The position numbers and the translations under genes were made by a program. A stretch of 64,000 nucleotides of DNA from CALMEC01 sp964628685 (GTDB lineage Bacteria > Actinomycetota > Thermoleophilia > Miltoncostaeales > Miltoncostaeaceae): positions 62,001-126,000 of the forward strand of contig CAZVNM010000001.1 of assembly GCA_964628685.1 (NCBI GenBank). The letters are read 5' to 3'. Below, piece after piece: positions 40,693-48,114 of this stretch. The first letter of the stretch is position 1; the number at the start of each line of letters is the position of its first letter. The notes under the pieces were generated by a model, which was given only the letters and a program-made list of their open reading frames with translations, made no database searches and was not told the origin of the DNA.

Positions 40693-41540
40693 CCGACATC
40701 GTCGCAAGCACCCGCGCGGAGCTCATCCGCCTTCGCCGCTGGCCCGCCGTGTGGGCGGTTTCCGGCGTGTGGTTCCTGCTCATCCTGCTGTTCGACTTCG
40801 TGTTCAACTACATCTCCTACCGCACCGGCAGCACCAACTTCGCAACCGACGGCGACACCACCGAGAGCCTCCTGCACGAGATGCTCCTGCCCAACCTGCC
40901 GTCGGCGTTCATCCAGGGCATGCCGATGTTCGGCGGGGCGCTGATGATGGTGCTGGGCGCCCTGGTGGCGGGCAGCGGCTACCAGTGGGGCACGTGGAAG
41001 ACCGCCTTCCTCACCGGCCCGTCGCGCGGCTCGGTCGTGGGCGGCACCATCGTCGCCGTGGCCGTCTGGGTGAGCGCGGTCGTCACCGCCGGCCTTCTCA
41101 TGCACGTGGGGCTCTCCACCCTGGTCGGGGCGATCGAGGGGCAGCCGTTCGAGCTGCCGGTGATGGGCGACATGGCCCGGTCGTTCCTCATCGGGCTGCT
41201 CGTGATGCTCACCTTCGCCCTGCTCGGCATGCTCCTGGGCACGCTCCTTCGCGGTCCCGCGCTGGCCCTGGGCCTGGGCCTCGTGTGGGCGCTCATCATC
41301 GAGCAACTGCTACGCGGGATCGGCGCGTCGCTCTCGGCGGTCACGTGGGTGACCGACCTCCTGCCCGGCACCGCCGCCGGGTCGCTTGTGGGATCGCTCA
41401 CCGATCCGGAGGAGTTCGGATCGACCCCCGGCGTGCTGGACGCCCTCTCAGGTGGCCGCGCGGCGCTCACCCTCGGGCTCTACGCGGTGCTCGTGCCGAT
41501 CGCGGTGGTGGCGGTGATGCGCCGGCGTGACGTCTCCTGA
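40689..41540 (+). CDS. ABC-2 type permease
   Basis: A 283-residue integral membrane protein with about six helices (first about residues 20–42, last about 255–275) and a polar loop after helix 1 (NYISYRTGSTNFATDGDTTE). GSGYQWGTWKTAFLTGPSR is the coupling segment typical of ABC-2 permeases. It starts ATG in an ATGA overlap with the ATPase gene. The two make a full exporter as a heterotetramer; substrate unknown, probably an antimicrobial or lipid-like compound given the neighbouring sensor. Confidence 0.88.
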   Translation: MTDIVASTRAELIRLRRWPAVWAVSGVWFLLILLFDFVFNYISYRTGSTNFATDGDTTESLLHEMLLPNLPSAFIQGMPMFGGALMMVLGALVAGSGYQWGTWKTAFLTGPSRGSVVGGTIVAVAVWVSAVVTAGLLMHVGLSTLVGAIEGQPFELPVMGDMARSFLIGLLVMLTFALLGMLLGTLLRGPALALGLGLVWALIIEQLLRGIGASLSAVTWVTDLLPGTAAGSLVGSLTDPEEFGSTPGVLDALSGGRAALTLGLYAVLVPIAVVAVMRRRDVS

Positions 41541-41658
41541 CCACCGGCCACCACCCGGCCGTCCCGAGACCTCCGGTCGCCCGCGCGATCGGGGGTCTTG
41601 GCCGTTTCGGAACCTCGAGGACGCCGGACGGCGCCGGTACGGCGCCTACGATGCGCGC

Positions 41659-42057
41659 ATGGCACCACTCACACTCACCGTCCGCGACGAGACCACCTCC
41701 GGCGACGTGCTGGCGGCGCTCGAGCTGCAGCTGGAGGCCGAACGCGTGTCGGTGCGCGAGCTCATCCGCGCCCGGGTCCACCAGGAGGTGCGGGCCCACA
41801 ACGCCTCATCCGGCGCGCACTTCCACGGTCTCGTGCGTCCCACCGACGCCGAGGAGGACCTGAACGGCTACCGCATGCCCCGCGGCCGGCAGGTCGACGC
41901 CGAACGCCAGACCGAGGTGGCACTGTCGGCCTTCGAACGCGGGCATGTCCTGCTGCTCGTGGACGACCGACAGGTGGAAGACCTCGACGATGAGGTCACC
42001 CTCACCCTCGACTCGACGGTCACATTCCTGCGTCTCGTCCCGCTGGTGGGCGGCTGA
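41659..42057 (+). CDS. Hypothetical protein partnered with the DUF4132 gene
   Basis: A 132-residue acidic soluble protein. The N-terminus, LTLTVRDETTSGDVLAALEL onward, reads like a ubiquitin-like or beta-grasp opening, and the end, DEVTLTLDSTVTFLRLVPLV, is strand-rich. I do not recognise it. The TGA shares one base with the ATG of the DUF4132 gene, so the two are translated together and probably act together. The ATG at 41659 is preferred over the Pro/Arg-rich upstream extension. Confidence 0.65.
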   Translation: MAPLTLTVRDETTSGDVLAALELQLEAERVSVRELIRARVHQEVRAHNASSGAHFHGLVRPTDAEEDLNGYRMPRGRQVDAERQTEVALSAFERGHVLLLVDDRQVEDLDDEVTLTLDSTVTFLRLVPLVGG

Positions 42058-44573
42058 TGCTGGGACGGCTCTTCGGCAGGCGGGGCTCCGGCGACGCACG
42101 TCCCATCGCCGACACGACCGCCGAGAAGGACGCGGCCGTCGACACGAATCCCGACGCCGGCGACGACCTCAACGCCGTTGTGGGACGCATCACCGCCGAA
42201 CTGGCCGCCGAGGACGGCCACTTCTACGAGCAGGCCAAGATCGTGCGACTCCCCACCGCCGCGGCGTTCCTCGGTCGCCCGGACGAGGAGCTCACCGCCG
42301 CGGCCCCGGAGCTCCTGCGGCTGGCCGAGCGGGCCGACCGGTACGAAAAGCGCGGTGTCGCCCACGCCCTCGTGGGCGCGATCGTCCGTCGGGGACGACC
42401 GTGGACGGAGGATCAGCTGACCGACCTCGTGGTCGCCATGACCGACGGGGCGACGGTCAGGGCGACGACGTACTGGTACGGCATCCCCTACAAGGGGATC
42501 CTCACCGCCGTCGGGCGGTTCCTTGACGGGACGCCACCGGGTGACGCCCTGCGACCGGCCCTCGAACGCGCGCGGAGCGTGTCGCAGCGCCCGACCGACG
42601 ACTTCCAGGACGCCGACTGCCGCGAGGTGGTCCAGCGGGTGACCGCGATCCTGGTGACGGGCGAGGACGACGGCCGGGACGACGAGCCCCTCCTTCCGGG
42701 CTTGGACGACCCCTGGGCGCACGCGCTGATGGAGGCGGCGGGCACGTCGGCGTCCGCGCGCGCGACCCTGGAGGTGGCGACGGGCGCCACGTCGGCGCGC
42801 CGGACGACGACGTTCACCACCCGTGCGCGCGATCTGGTCACCACCCACGGCGACGAGGCCGTCACCGCGGACCTCGTCGCGCTCATGCGGGCGGTCATCG
42901 AGACGCGCGGTGAGGGGTATGTGCAGCAGATCCCGCCCGCCACCGGCGACGTGGTGCGCGGCCTCGCGTGGATCGCCGCGACCGGAGATCTGGCCGGCAC
43001 CACCGGCACCCTGGCCGACCTGGCCATCGCCGCGTGGCGCAAGGTGCCCGGGTACGGAGCGCTCGCCCGAAAGGCCGGTGCCGCCGCGCTCACCGCGCTC
43101 GCCGAGATCCCGGCGGGCGCACCACAGCTCGCCCGCGTGCGACCGCACATGAAGGGCGCGCAGGCGATCGCCGCGATCGACCAGGCCGTCGCGCTCGCCG
43201 CCGAGACCCTGGGCGTCACGCGCGAGGAGCTCGAGGAGCGCGTGGTTCCGCACTACGGCCTGGACGCATCCGGGCTGCGCGAGGAGGCCGTCGGCGAGCA
43301 CACCGCGATCGTGCGGCTGGACGAGCGGGGCAAACCCAGCCTGCGCTTCCGGGCGCCCACGGGGCGGGAGCTGAAGAGCGTTCCCGCGGCCGTGCGCTCC
43401 GACCACCCCGACGAGCTCGCCGCGCTGCGGGCCGAGGTGAAGGACATGACCGCCATGGCCACCGCGCAGCGCGTGCGGCTGGAACGTCTCCTCCTGGACG
43501 ATCCCACCTGGCGACTGGAGGACTGGCGGGCACGGTACCCGGACCACCCGCTGGTGGGCGCGTTCGCCCGCAGGCTCATCTGGGTGGTCGACGGGACCGC
43601 CGTGCTGCCGCAGGCCACCGGCTTCGTCGGCGTCGACGGGGAGCCCGCCGCCGTCCCGGACGGCCCCGACACCGAGGTCCGCACGTGGCACCCGGTGGAG
43701 CGCCCGCCAGACGAGGTGCGCGCGTGGCGGCGACTGCTGGAGGAGCGCGGGGTCACCCAACCCTTCAAGCAGGCCCACCGTGAGGTCTACCTGCTCACCC
43801 CGGCCGAGGAGGCGACCGGCACCTATTCCAACCGGTTCGCCGCCCACGTGCTTCGCCAGCACCAGATGGCCGCGCTCGCCCGTGAGCGCGGGTGGTCGTA
43901 CGCCCTGCAGGGTGCGTGGGATTCCCCGGACGAGACCGCCACCCTCCGCCTGCCGCGCTACGGCCTCACCGCCTCGTTCTACGTCGAGCGCCCGTGGGCA
44001 ACCGAGGACTGGACCGACTCGGGCGTCTACAACCACGTCCTCTCCGACCAGGTGCGCTTCGACGACGGCCACGAAACCCTGCGCCTGGACGCCCTGCCCG
44101 TGCGGGTCCTCTCCGAGGTGCTGCGCGACGTCGACCTGTTCGTGGGCGTCACGAGCATCGGCAACGACCCCACCTGGGCAGACCAGGGCGACGCCCGCAC
44201 CCGCGGCTACTGGAGCGAGTACGCGTTCGGCGAGGTGGGGGCCTCGGGCGAGGTGCGCCGGGACGTGCTGGAGCGCCTGCTGCCCAAGCTCGCCATCCGC
44301 GACGTCGCCCACATCGACGGGCGGTTCCTCGTGGTGCGCGGGACGATCCGCACGTACCGCATCCACCTGGGCTCGACCAACATCCTGATGTCGCCCAACG
44401 ACCAGTACCTGTGCATCGTGCCGGCGCGCGGGGCCGACGCCGACCCGGGCAACGTCTACCTGCCGTTCGAGGGTGACCGCGGCCTGGCGCTCATCCTCTC
44501 GAAGGCCATGATGCTGGCGAAGGACGACCGGATCACCGACGCCACGATCCGGGCGCAGATCGGGCGCCGGTGA
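42057..44573 (+). CDS. DUF4132 domain protein
   Basis: An 838-residue protein. The N-terminal 450 residues are helical and HEAT-like (VRPHMKGAQAIAAIDQAVAL, EELEERVVPHYGLDASGLRE). The C-terminal part is the DUF4132 region: FKQAHREVYLLTPAEEATGT, YSNRFAAHVLRQHQMAALAR, DLFVGVTSIGNDPTWADQG, then ILMSPNDQYLCIVPARG and VYLPFEGDRGLALILSKAMM. The family is scattered across bacteria, often in large gene pairs; a role in molybdenum cofactor or metal handling (WGR/MolR context) has been suggested in some annotations but is not established. An intrinsic terminator follows. Confidence 0.85.
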   Translation: MLGRLFGRRGSGDARPIADTTAEKDAAVDTNPDAGDDLNAVVGRITAELAAEDGHFYEQAKIVRLPTAAAFLGRPDEELTAAAPELLRLAERADRYEKRGVAHALVGAIVRRGRPWTEDQLTDLVVAMTDGATVRATTYWYGIPYKGILTAVGRFLDGTPPGDALRPALERARSVSQRPTDDFQDADCREVVQRVTAILVTGEDDGRDDEPLLPGLDDPWAHALMEAAGTSASARATLEVATGATSARRTTTFTTRARDLVTTHGDEAVTADLVALMRAVIETRGEGYVQQIPPATGDVVRGLAWIAATGDLAGTTGTLADLAIAAWRKVPGYGALARKAGAAALTALAEIPAGAPQLARVRPHMKGAQAIAAIDQAVALAAETLGVTREELEERVVPHYGLDASGLREEAVGEHTAIVRLDERGKPSLRFRAPTGRELKSVPAAVRSDHPDELAALRAEVKDMTAMATAQRVRLERLLLDDPTWRLEDWRARYPDHPLVGAFARRLIWVVDGTAVLPQATGFVGVDGEPAAVPDGPDTEVRTWHPVERPPDEVRAWRRLLEERGVTQPFKQAHREVYLLTPAEEATGTYSNRFAAHVLRQHQMAALARERGWSYALQGAWDSPDETATLRLPRYGLTASFYVERPWATEDWTDSGVYNHVLSDQVRFDDGHETLRLDALPVRVLSEVLRDVDLFVGVTSIGNDPTWADQGDARTRGYWSEYAFGEVGASGEVRRDVLERLLPKLAIRDVAHIDGRFLVVRGTIRTYRIHLGSTNILMSPNDQYLCIVPARGADADPGNVYLPFEGDRGLALILSKAMMLAKDDRITDATIRAQIGRR

Positions 44574-44587
44574 CCCCGAAAACGACG

Positions 44588-44612
44588 AACCCCCGCACAT
44601 GCGGGGGTTTCG
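44588..44612 (+). terminator. Intrinsic terminator of the DUF4132 operon
   Basis: AACCCCCGC (44588–44596) pairs with GCGGGGGTT (44601–44609) around a 4-base loop, followed by TTTCGT. It lies 15 bp after the stop and just before the left att copy. Confidence 0.85.
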
Positions 44613-44617
44613 TACCA

Positions 44618-44663
44618 TGGGCGATACTGGGCTCGAACCAGTGACCCCCAGCTTGTCGAGCTG
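44618..44663 (-). repeat. Left attachment-site copy (tRNA-Val 3' fragment)
   Basis: Forty-six bases identical to 47980–48025, the 3' half of tRNA-Val from the anticodon stem to the discriminator. The similarity stops sharply on both sides, so this is a detached att copy at the far end of an inserted element, not a functional tRNA. Confidence 0.9.
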
Positions 44664-44743
44664 TCCAAGGTGACCACGCAGGGGTAGCCGAGGCCGTTCA
44701 CCCCGTCCCGCGCGCGCATCACCATGTGACGTCCCGTGGAAAC

Positions 44744-44824
44744 ATGGTCAGTCCCGGCGTTCAGTCGGGTGGGGGTGACGGTGGGAAGTGGACGAGCGGC
44801 AACCGGCGGATGCCGACGTACTAG
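44744..44824 (+). CDS. Possible 26-residue peptide at the island edge
   Basis: ATG to TAG, reading MVSPGVQSGGG…KWTSGNRRMPTY. Its TAG overlaps the AGGAGG that serves the next gene (TACTAGGAGG), which would couple the two. There is no clear ribosome site of its own. It is a tentative leader peptide or first cistron. Confidence 0.3.
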   Translation: MVSPGVQSGGGDGGKWTSGNRRMPTY

Positions 44825-44833
44825 GAGGATGTG

Positions 44834-45082
44834 ATGGGGCTGCTGGGTGGCGACAAAGAGGAGCGGGCGGCGCGCCGTGAGGCGAAGCGCGAGGCGCGCG
44901 ACGAGAAGCAGACGCCGAAGGCAATCGAGGTACTCGAGAGACGTCGCTCGTTCCTGATCGCGCAGATCAAGAACGAGGGGATCACTCCAACGGGCGGTGC
45001 CCTAAACGACGGCGTCGAGAAGGCCGCCCATGCCCTTGTGTACGTCGACAAAGCCCTCGGCATCCTCCGCCGCGATGGGTGA
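44834..45082 (+). CDS. Small charged protein, island gene 1
   Basis: An 82-residue protein with a long basic/acidic helix (KEERAARREAKREARDEKQ) and an ordered second half (VLERRRSFLIAQIKNEGITP, ALVYVDKALGILRRDG). No family recognised. AGGAGG lies five bases before the ATG. Its stop overlaps the next gene by eight bases. Coiled-coil or nucleic-acid-binding behaviour is possible from the charge pattern only. Confidence 0.65.
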   Translation: MGLLGGDKEERAARREAKREARDEKQTPKAIEVLERRRSFLIAQIKNEGITPTGGALNDGVEKAAHALVYVDKALGILRRDG

Positions 45083-45701
45083 CGTCCACACGTGTTTCCA
45101 CGTTGCGAGATCAACGCCGCCCACGGTGTTCGAGCTGCAACCGGTGCCGGAAGCGTTCGGTACGGTGCTCATGGGGGATCTGCGCCGTCAGTACCCGGAC
45201 GGTGTGTCGCGCCACGGTGCCCAGCACCTCGCGCAGCCTGTCGGCGGCGTGAACGCGACGTCTGCCGCTGAGACCGTGATCGAGGCGGTGCGCCTCGGTG
45301 AGTTCCCGTCGATGCGGAGTCGGATGACGAGCTGGTTCGCGTGGGAGTCCCTCGACGCTGCACGGGTGTTCGCCCGGGGCACCGGCGTGCGGTGTGAGAT
45401 CTGGAAGGTCGATGGAACCGTGGCGCATCGTGGCGACATGATGCTGCTGAATGGTCACGGCGCCATGCCTGTCGCACAGTCCCACCACCAGGCTCGTCGG
45501 TACTGGCGTGGTGAGGCAAACGAGTGGCAGCCGGCGACGTGGGAGCTGCTCGTGGAACCGGGCGCACGGGTTGTGGATCGCGTCGATGTCGTCGACCCGG
45601 CCGGCGCTGATCGCCTTGATGCGCTGGAACGCAGCATCCATGAGGTTCTCGCCCGACAGCTCGAGCTGCAGATGGCCGTACAAGGAGGACTTGATGGATG
45701 A
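45075..45701 (+). CDS. DUF2441-like protein, island gene 2
   Basis: A 208-residue protein. Residues about 65–150 (EFPSMRSRMTSWFAWESLDA, ARVFARGTGVRCEIWKVDG, VAHRGDMMLL, ARRYWRGEA) resemble DUF2441 and similar ADP-ribosyltransferase-like folds found on phage and mobile elements: a SWFAWES-type strand, a DAARVFAR helix and a HRGD strand. This is from memory of the pattern and not certain. The C-terminus (LDALERSIHEVLARQLELQM) is a helix that may form a coiled coil. The ATG overlaps gene 1, and gene 3 overlaps its end. Confidence 0.65.
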   Translation: MGDVHTCFHVARSTPPTVFELQPVPEAFGTVLMGDLRRQYPDGVSRHGAQHLAQPVGGVNATSAAETVIEAVRLGEFPSMRSRMTSWFAWESLDAARVFARGTGVRCEIWKVDGTVAHRGDMMLLNGHGAMPVAQSHHQARRYWRGEANEWQPATWELLVEPGARVVDRVDVVDPAGADRLDALERSIHEVLARQLELQMAVQGGLDG

Positions 45702-45900
45702 CGACACCAGAGAGGTCGAGCGTGAACTCGACGCGCTCGACCGAGACCTTCACCTGTCGCTCGCGGAGGACGGTGAGACGTGGCGCGCGGCGGCTCCAGG
45801 TCGCGGCGCAGACGTCGGGACGGCACCGTGGGCGACGGGCTCGACGCGGCTTGCGGCTGCGGAGGCTGTGCTGGCGGAGGTGCGACGGCTGTCGAATTAG
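45694..45900 (+). CDS. Small acidic protein, island gene 3
   Basis: A 68-residue protein beginning MDDDTREVERELDALDRDLH, strongly acidic and helical, ending AAAEAVLAEVRRLSN. CAAGGAGG lies upstream and the ATG overlaps the end of gene 2 by eight bases. A small acidic partner overlapping a possible ADP-ribosyltransferase-like protein could be an antitoxin or immunity protein, but this is inference only. Confidence 0.6.
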   Translation: MDDDTREVERELDALDRDLHLSLAEDGETWRAAAPGRGADVGTAPWATGSTRLAAAEAVLAEVRRLSN

Positions 45901-45975
45901 TTCTTCTATGCAGGGAATTCATACCAGTTGGAATATTTGCGCCCCCTAATTCCGCGCCTCTGGTACGCTGCCCGC

Positions 45976-46599
45976 ATGATCACAGTAGACGACGGTCGTG
46001 AGTTCCTCACCGATGCACATGAGGCACTTGTCTTTGCCCACCAGGGGGCATTCGAGATCCTCAACGCCGATGAGCTGAAGTCCCTCCGCCTGAGTTTGGG
46101 GCCTTCCGCAATGAAGAGCGTGGCGCACGACATCATCTGTGAGCAGGTCGGGCTGCGCCTGCCTGACGGTTTCGAGATCCGTGACATCGACGGGCAGAAG
46201 ACCCTCATGCGTGCGGGACACAACATCATTGGACGGTTCAAGTGCCTGGCTCATGGAACGCCGCGCGCGTACGCGACGGATCGGCAGAAGTTGCTCGGGC
46301 AGCAGCAGTTCGACGAGCGGCTCACTGACTCGTTGGGCGGTACCCGTCCGGATGGAATCGTGACGATCGGCTACACGCTCCAGAACGGCTGGCACTTGGG
46401 TCGCGTGATCGTACGGTGGGATTGCGTTGGTTACGAGCCATGGAGCTTCGACCTACATCCGGATACGACCGTCATGAGCGAGCCGCTCATGATCCCGACT
46501 GCTGCACCGCGCCCAGTGCTCATCAAGGCGAAGAAGGTGCGACCGGCGACGGAGGTGCGGCCGGCCGCGGACGCGGCCGAGGGCCCTGACGCCACATGA
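45976..46599 (+). CDS. Unknown protein coupled to the ImmA/IrrE gene
   Basis: A 207-residue soluble protein without a recognised family. Segments include DDGREFLTDAHEALVFAHQG, VGLRLPDGFEIRDIDGQK, RAGHNIIGRFKCLAHGTPRA and VTIGYTLQNGWHLGRVIVRW, and a basic, low-complexity tail (KAKKVRPATEVRPAADAAEG). TACGCT at 45964–45969 may be a −10 element placing transcription near the ATG at 45976, so the mRNA may be leaderless. The TGA overlaps the downstream gene's ATG, so it is its partner, probably its substrate or effector. Confidence 0.75.
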   Translation: MITVDDGREFLTDAHEALVFAHQGAFEILNADELKSLRLSLGPSAMKSVAHDIICEQVGLRLPDGFEIRDIDGQKTLMRAGHNIIGRFKCLAHGTPRAYATDRQKLLGQQQFDERLTDSLGGTRPDGIVTIGYTLQNGWHLGRVIVRWDCVGYEPWSFDLHPDTTVMSEPLMIPTAAPRPVLIKAKKVRPATEVRPAADAAEGPDAT

Positions 46600-47684
46600 G
46601 CGTCGACACCCTCAACGCTGAAGCCCTTCGTGTTGCGCGGGTCTCCCGCGGGTTGAGCCAGGTCGAACTCGCGGACGCCGCAGGCGTTTCTCAGGGACTG
46701 ATCTCGAAGGCGGAACACGCCCTGATCAAGGTGGCCGGACCGCACGCCGCGGCGATCGCTCGCGCTCTCGACTACCCGATCACACTGCTCGCGCATCCAC
46801 TGCCGTCGACGGCGAGTACGTGCGTCTTCCACCGCAAGCGGAAGACGATGCCCCTACGCCAGTTGCAGCAGCTCGAAGCAAACGTGGCCGTGAGGAGACT
46901 CAACGTCGCTCGCCTGCTCGATCAGCTTGAGTTGGAATCGCCCGATGGTCGGCGCTTCCATCAGATGGACATCGACATCTTCGGCAGCGCGGACGCGGTC
47001 GCGAACGAACTGCGGCGAGTATGGCGCGTGCCAGAAGGACCGATCCACAACTTGACCGAGCTGCTTGAGTCTGCCGGTGCCATCGTCGTCTACATGGACT
47101 TCGGGTCACGCAAGCTGTTCGGGATGAGTTGCTGGGCGACGGAGGATCACCCGCTCTTCATCATCAACAGTCAGCTGTCCCCGGAGGATGCCCGCTTCAC
47201 CCTGGCGCACGAGACCGGTCATCTGCTGATGCACGAGCATCCGAGCACCAGCGACATCGAGCAGGAAGCCGATGACTTCGCGGGGGAGTTCCTTGCGCCA
47301 CGCCGCTTGATCCGACCAAGCCTGCATGGCTTGTCGTTCGAGAAGCTCCCCATTCTGAAAGAACACTGGCGCCTTCCGATGAAGGCCATCATCAAGCGTG
47401 CAGAGCGCATCGGCGCGATCAACCGGAACGCCAGCGTTCGGCTCTACAAGCAGTTCAGCGCCCGCGGATACAACTCACGGGAGCCGAGCCCTGTCGCCAC
47501 CGAACCAGCGACGCTCATGCAGCGAGTCGTCAGGTTCTATATGGATGAGCACGAGTATTCGCTCGAAGATGTCGCCGGGGCCGCGCGCCTCTATTCAGAC
47601 GAGTTGTGCGCGGCGTTCGATCTCGATCGTCCGAAGCACCACAACACCAACGTTGTGAATCTCCACTCCGAACGGAAGCAGTAG
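46596..47684 (+). CDS. XRE-family regulator fused to ImmA/IrrE metalloprotease
   Basis: A 362-residue two-domain protein. Residues about 10–65 are a Cro/CI helix-turn-helix (ARVSRGLSQVELADAAGVSQ, GLISKAEHALIKVAGP). Residues about 130–270 are an M78 protease: FTLAHETGHLLMHEH with HETGH at 205–209, then EQEADDFAGEFLAP with the third ligand. The C-terminal 90 residues are helical. In mobile elements such proteins cleave a repressor or antitoxin when triggered; in other lineages they regulate stress genes. The upstream overlapping gene is the likely partner. Confidence 0.9.
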   Translation: MSVDTLNAEALRVARVSRGLSQVELADAAGVSQGLISKAEHALIKVAGPHAAAIARALDYPITLLAHPLPSTASTCVFHRKRKTMPLRQLQQLEANVAVRRLNVARLLDQLELESPDGRRFHQMDIDIFGSADAVANELRRVWRVPEGPIHNLTELLESAGAIVVYMDFGSRKLFGMSCWATEDHPLFIINSQLSPEDARFTLAHETGHLLMHEHPSTSDIEQEADDFAGEFLAPRRLIRPSLHGLSFEKLPILKEHWRLPMKAIIKRAERIGAINRNASVRLYKQFSARGYNSREPSPVATEPATLMQRVVRFYMDEHEYSLEDVAGAARLYSDELCAAFDLDRPKHHNTNVVNLHSERKQ

Positions 47685-47979
47685 GCGAGGCTCGAACGTC
47701 CAGCCGAACCGGGTGAGGGGGACCGCGGCGATCTGCCGGGCGCCCGCCTTGCGGGGACGCCGTCGCTGGCGGCGTTGGGCAGCTCGACCAGTTCTTGGGG
47801 CGGGCGCCGCAAGCACCGGTGTGTGCGGAAGCCCCGGATTCGGCATGGTCCCTGTCGGTTGGTCCTGGCGTTTCGGCGGTTTTCGGGACGGCTGATCGCG
47901 TTTTGTTCGCGACCTTGTCCCGGGTGGCCCTACCCTGCATGCCGAGTTTTCTCGGCGTGTGCAGGACGGAACCGGTGAG

Positions 47980-48025
47980 TGGGCGATACTGGGCTCGAAC
48001 CAGTGACCCCCAGCTTGTCGAGCTG
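47980..48025 (-). repeat. Right attachment-site copy inside tRNA-Val
   Basis: Forty-six bases identical to 44618–44663. It covers the tRNA from the discriminator through the T-arm and the anticodon loop, leaving the tRNA intact. Confidence 0.9.
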
Positions 48026-48052
48026 GTGCTCTCCCAACTGAGCTAATCGCCC
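47980..48052 (-). tRNA. tRNA-Val (GAC), integration site, C33
   Basis: A complete cloverleaf on the minus strand: acceptor GGGCGAT/ATCGCCC, D-stem GCTC/GAGC, anticodon stem CCAGC/GCTGG, T-arm ACTGG-TTCGAGC-CCAGT. The loop is TCGACAA, so the anticodon is GAC (Val) and position 33 is C, not the near-universal U. CCA is not encoded. The 3' half doubles as the right att core of the adjacent island. Confidence 0.9.
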
Positions 48053-48114
48053 GGGACGCGGCATGCTAGCAGTTTGACGGTCGCCCCCACCCCGCCGCTT
48101 GGTAGCGTGGACGG

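Larger units (their letters stand above)
44664..47979. mobile_element. Small integrase-less genomic island in tRNA-Val
   Basis: About 3.3 kb bounded by the 46-bp direct repeat. Orientation is classical: the intact tRNA keeps the core at its 3' end and the detached copy marks the other boundary. Base composition is visibly lower in GC than the flanks, most clearly at 45900–47690. All genes read on the plus strand. No integrase, relaxase or replication gene is present. A GCCGAG-TTTT-CTCGGC hairpin (47941–47956) sits just inside the right end. About 295 bp before the right end (47685–47979) hold no gene I can support. Confidence 0.82.

Noticed and set aside
44456..44725. Minus-strand frame across the left att site as an integrase end
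   Set aside because: Its C-terminal part is the complement of the DUF4132 gene and the att copy. The few remaining residues show no recombinase motif.
47685..47979. Short frames between the ImmA/IrrE gene and tRNA-Val
   Set aside because: Several overlapping frames on both strands, none with a ribosome site or recognisable protein.
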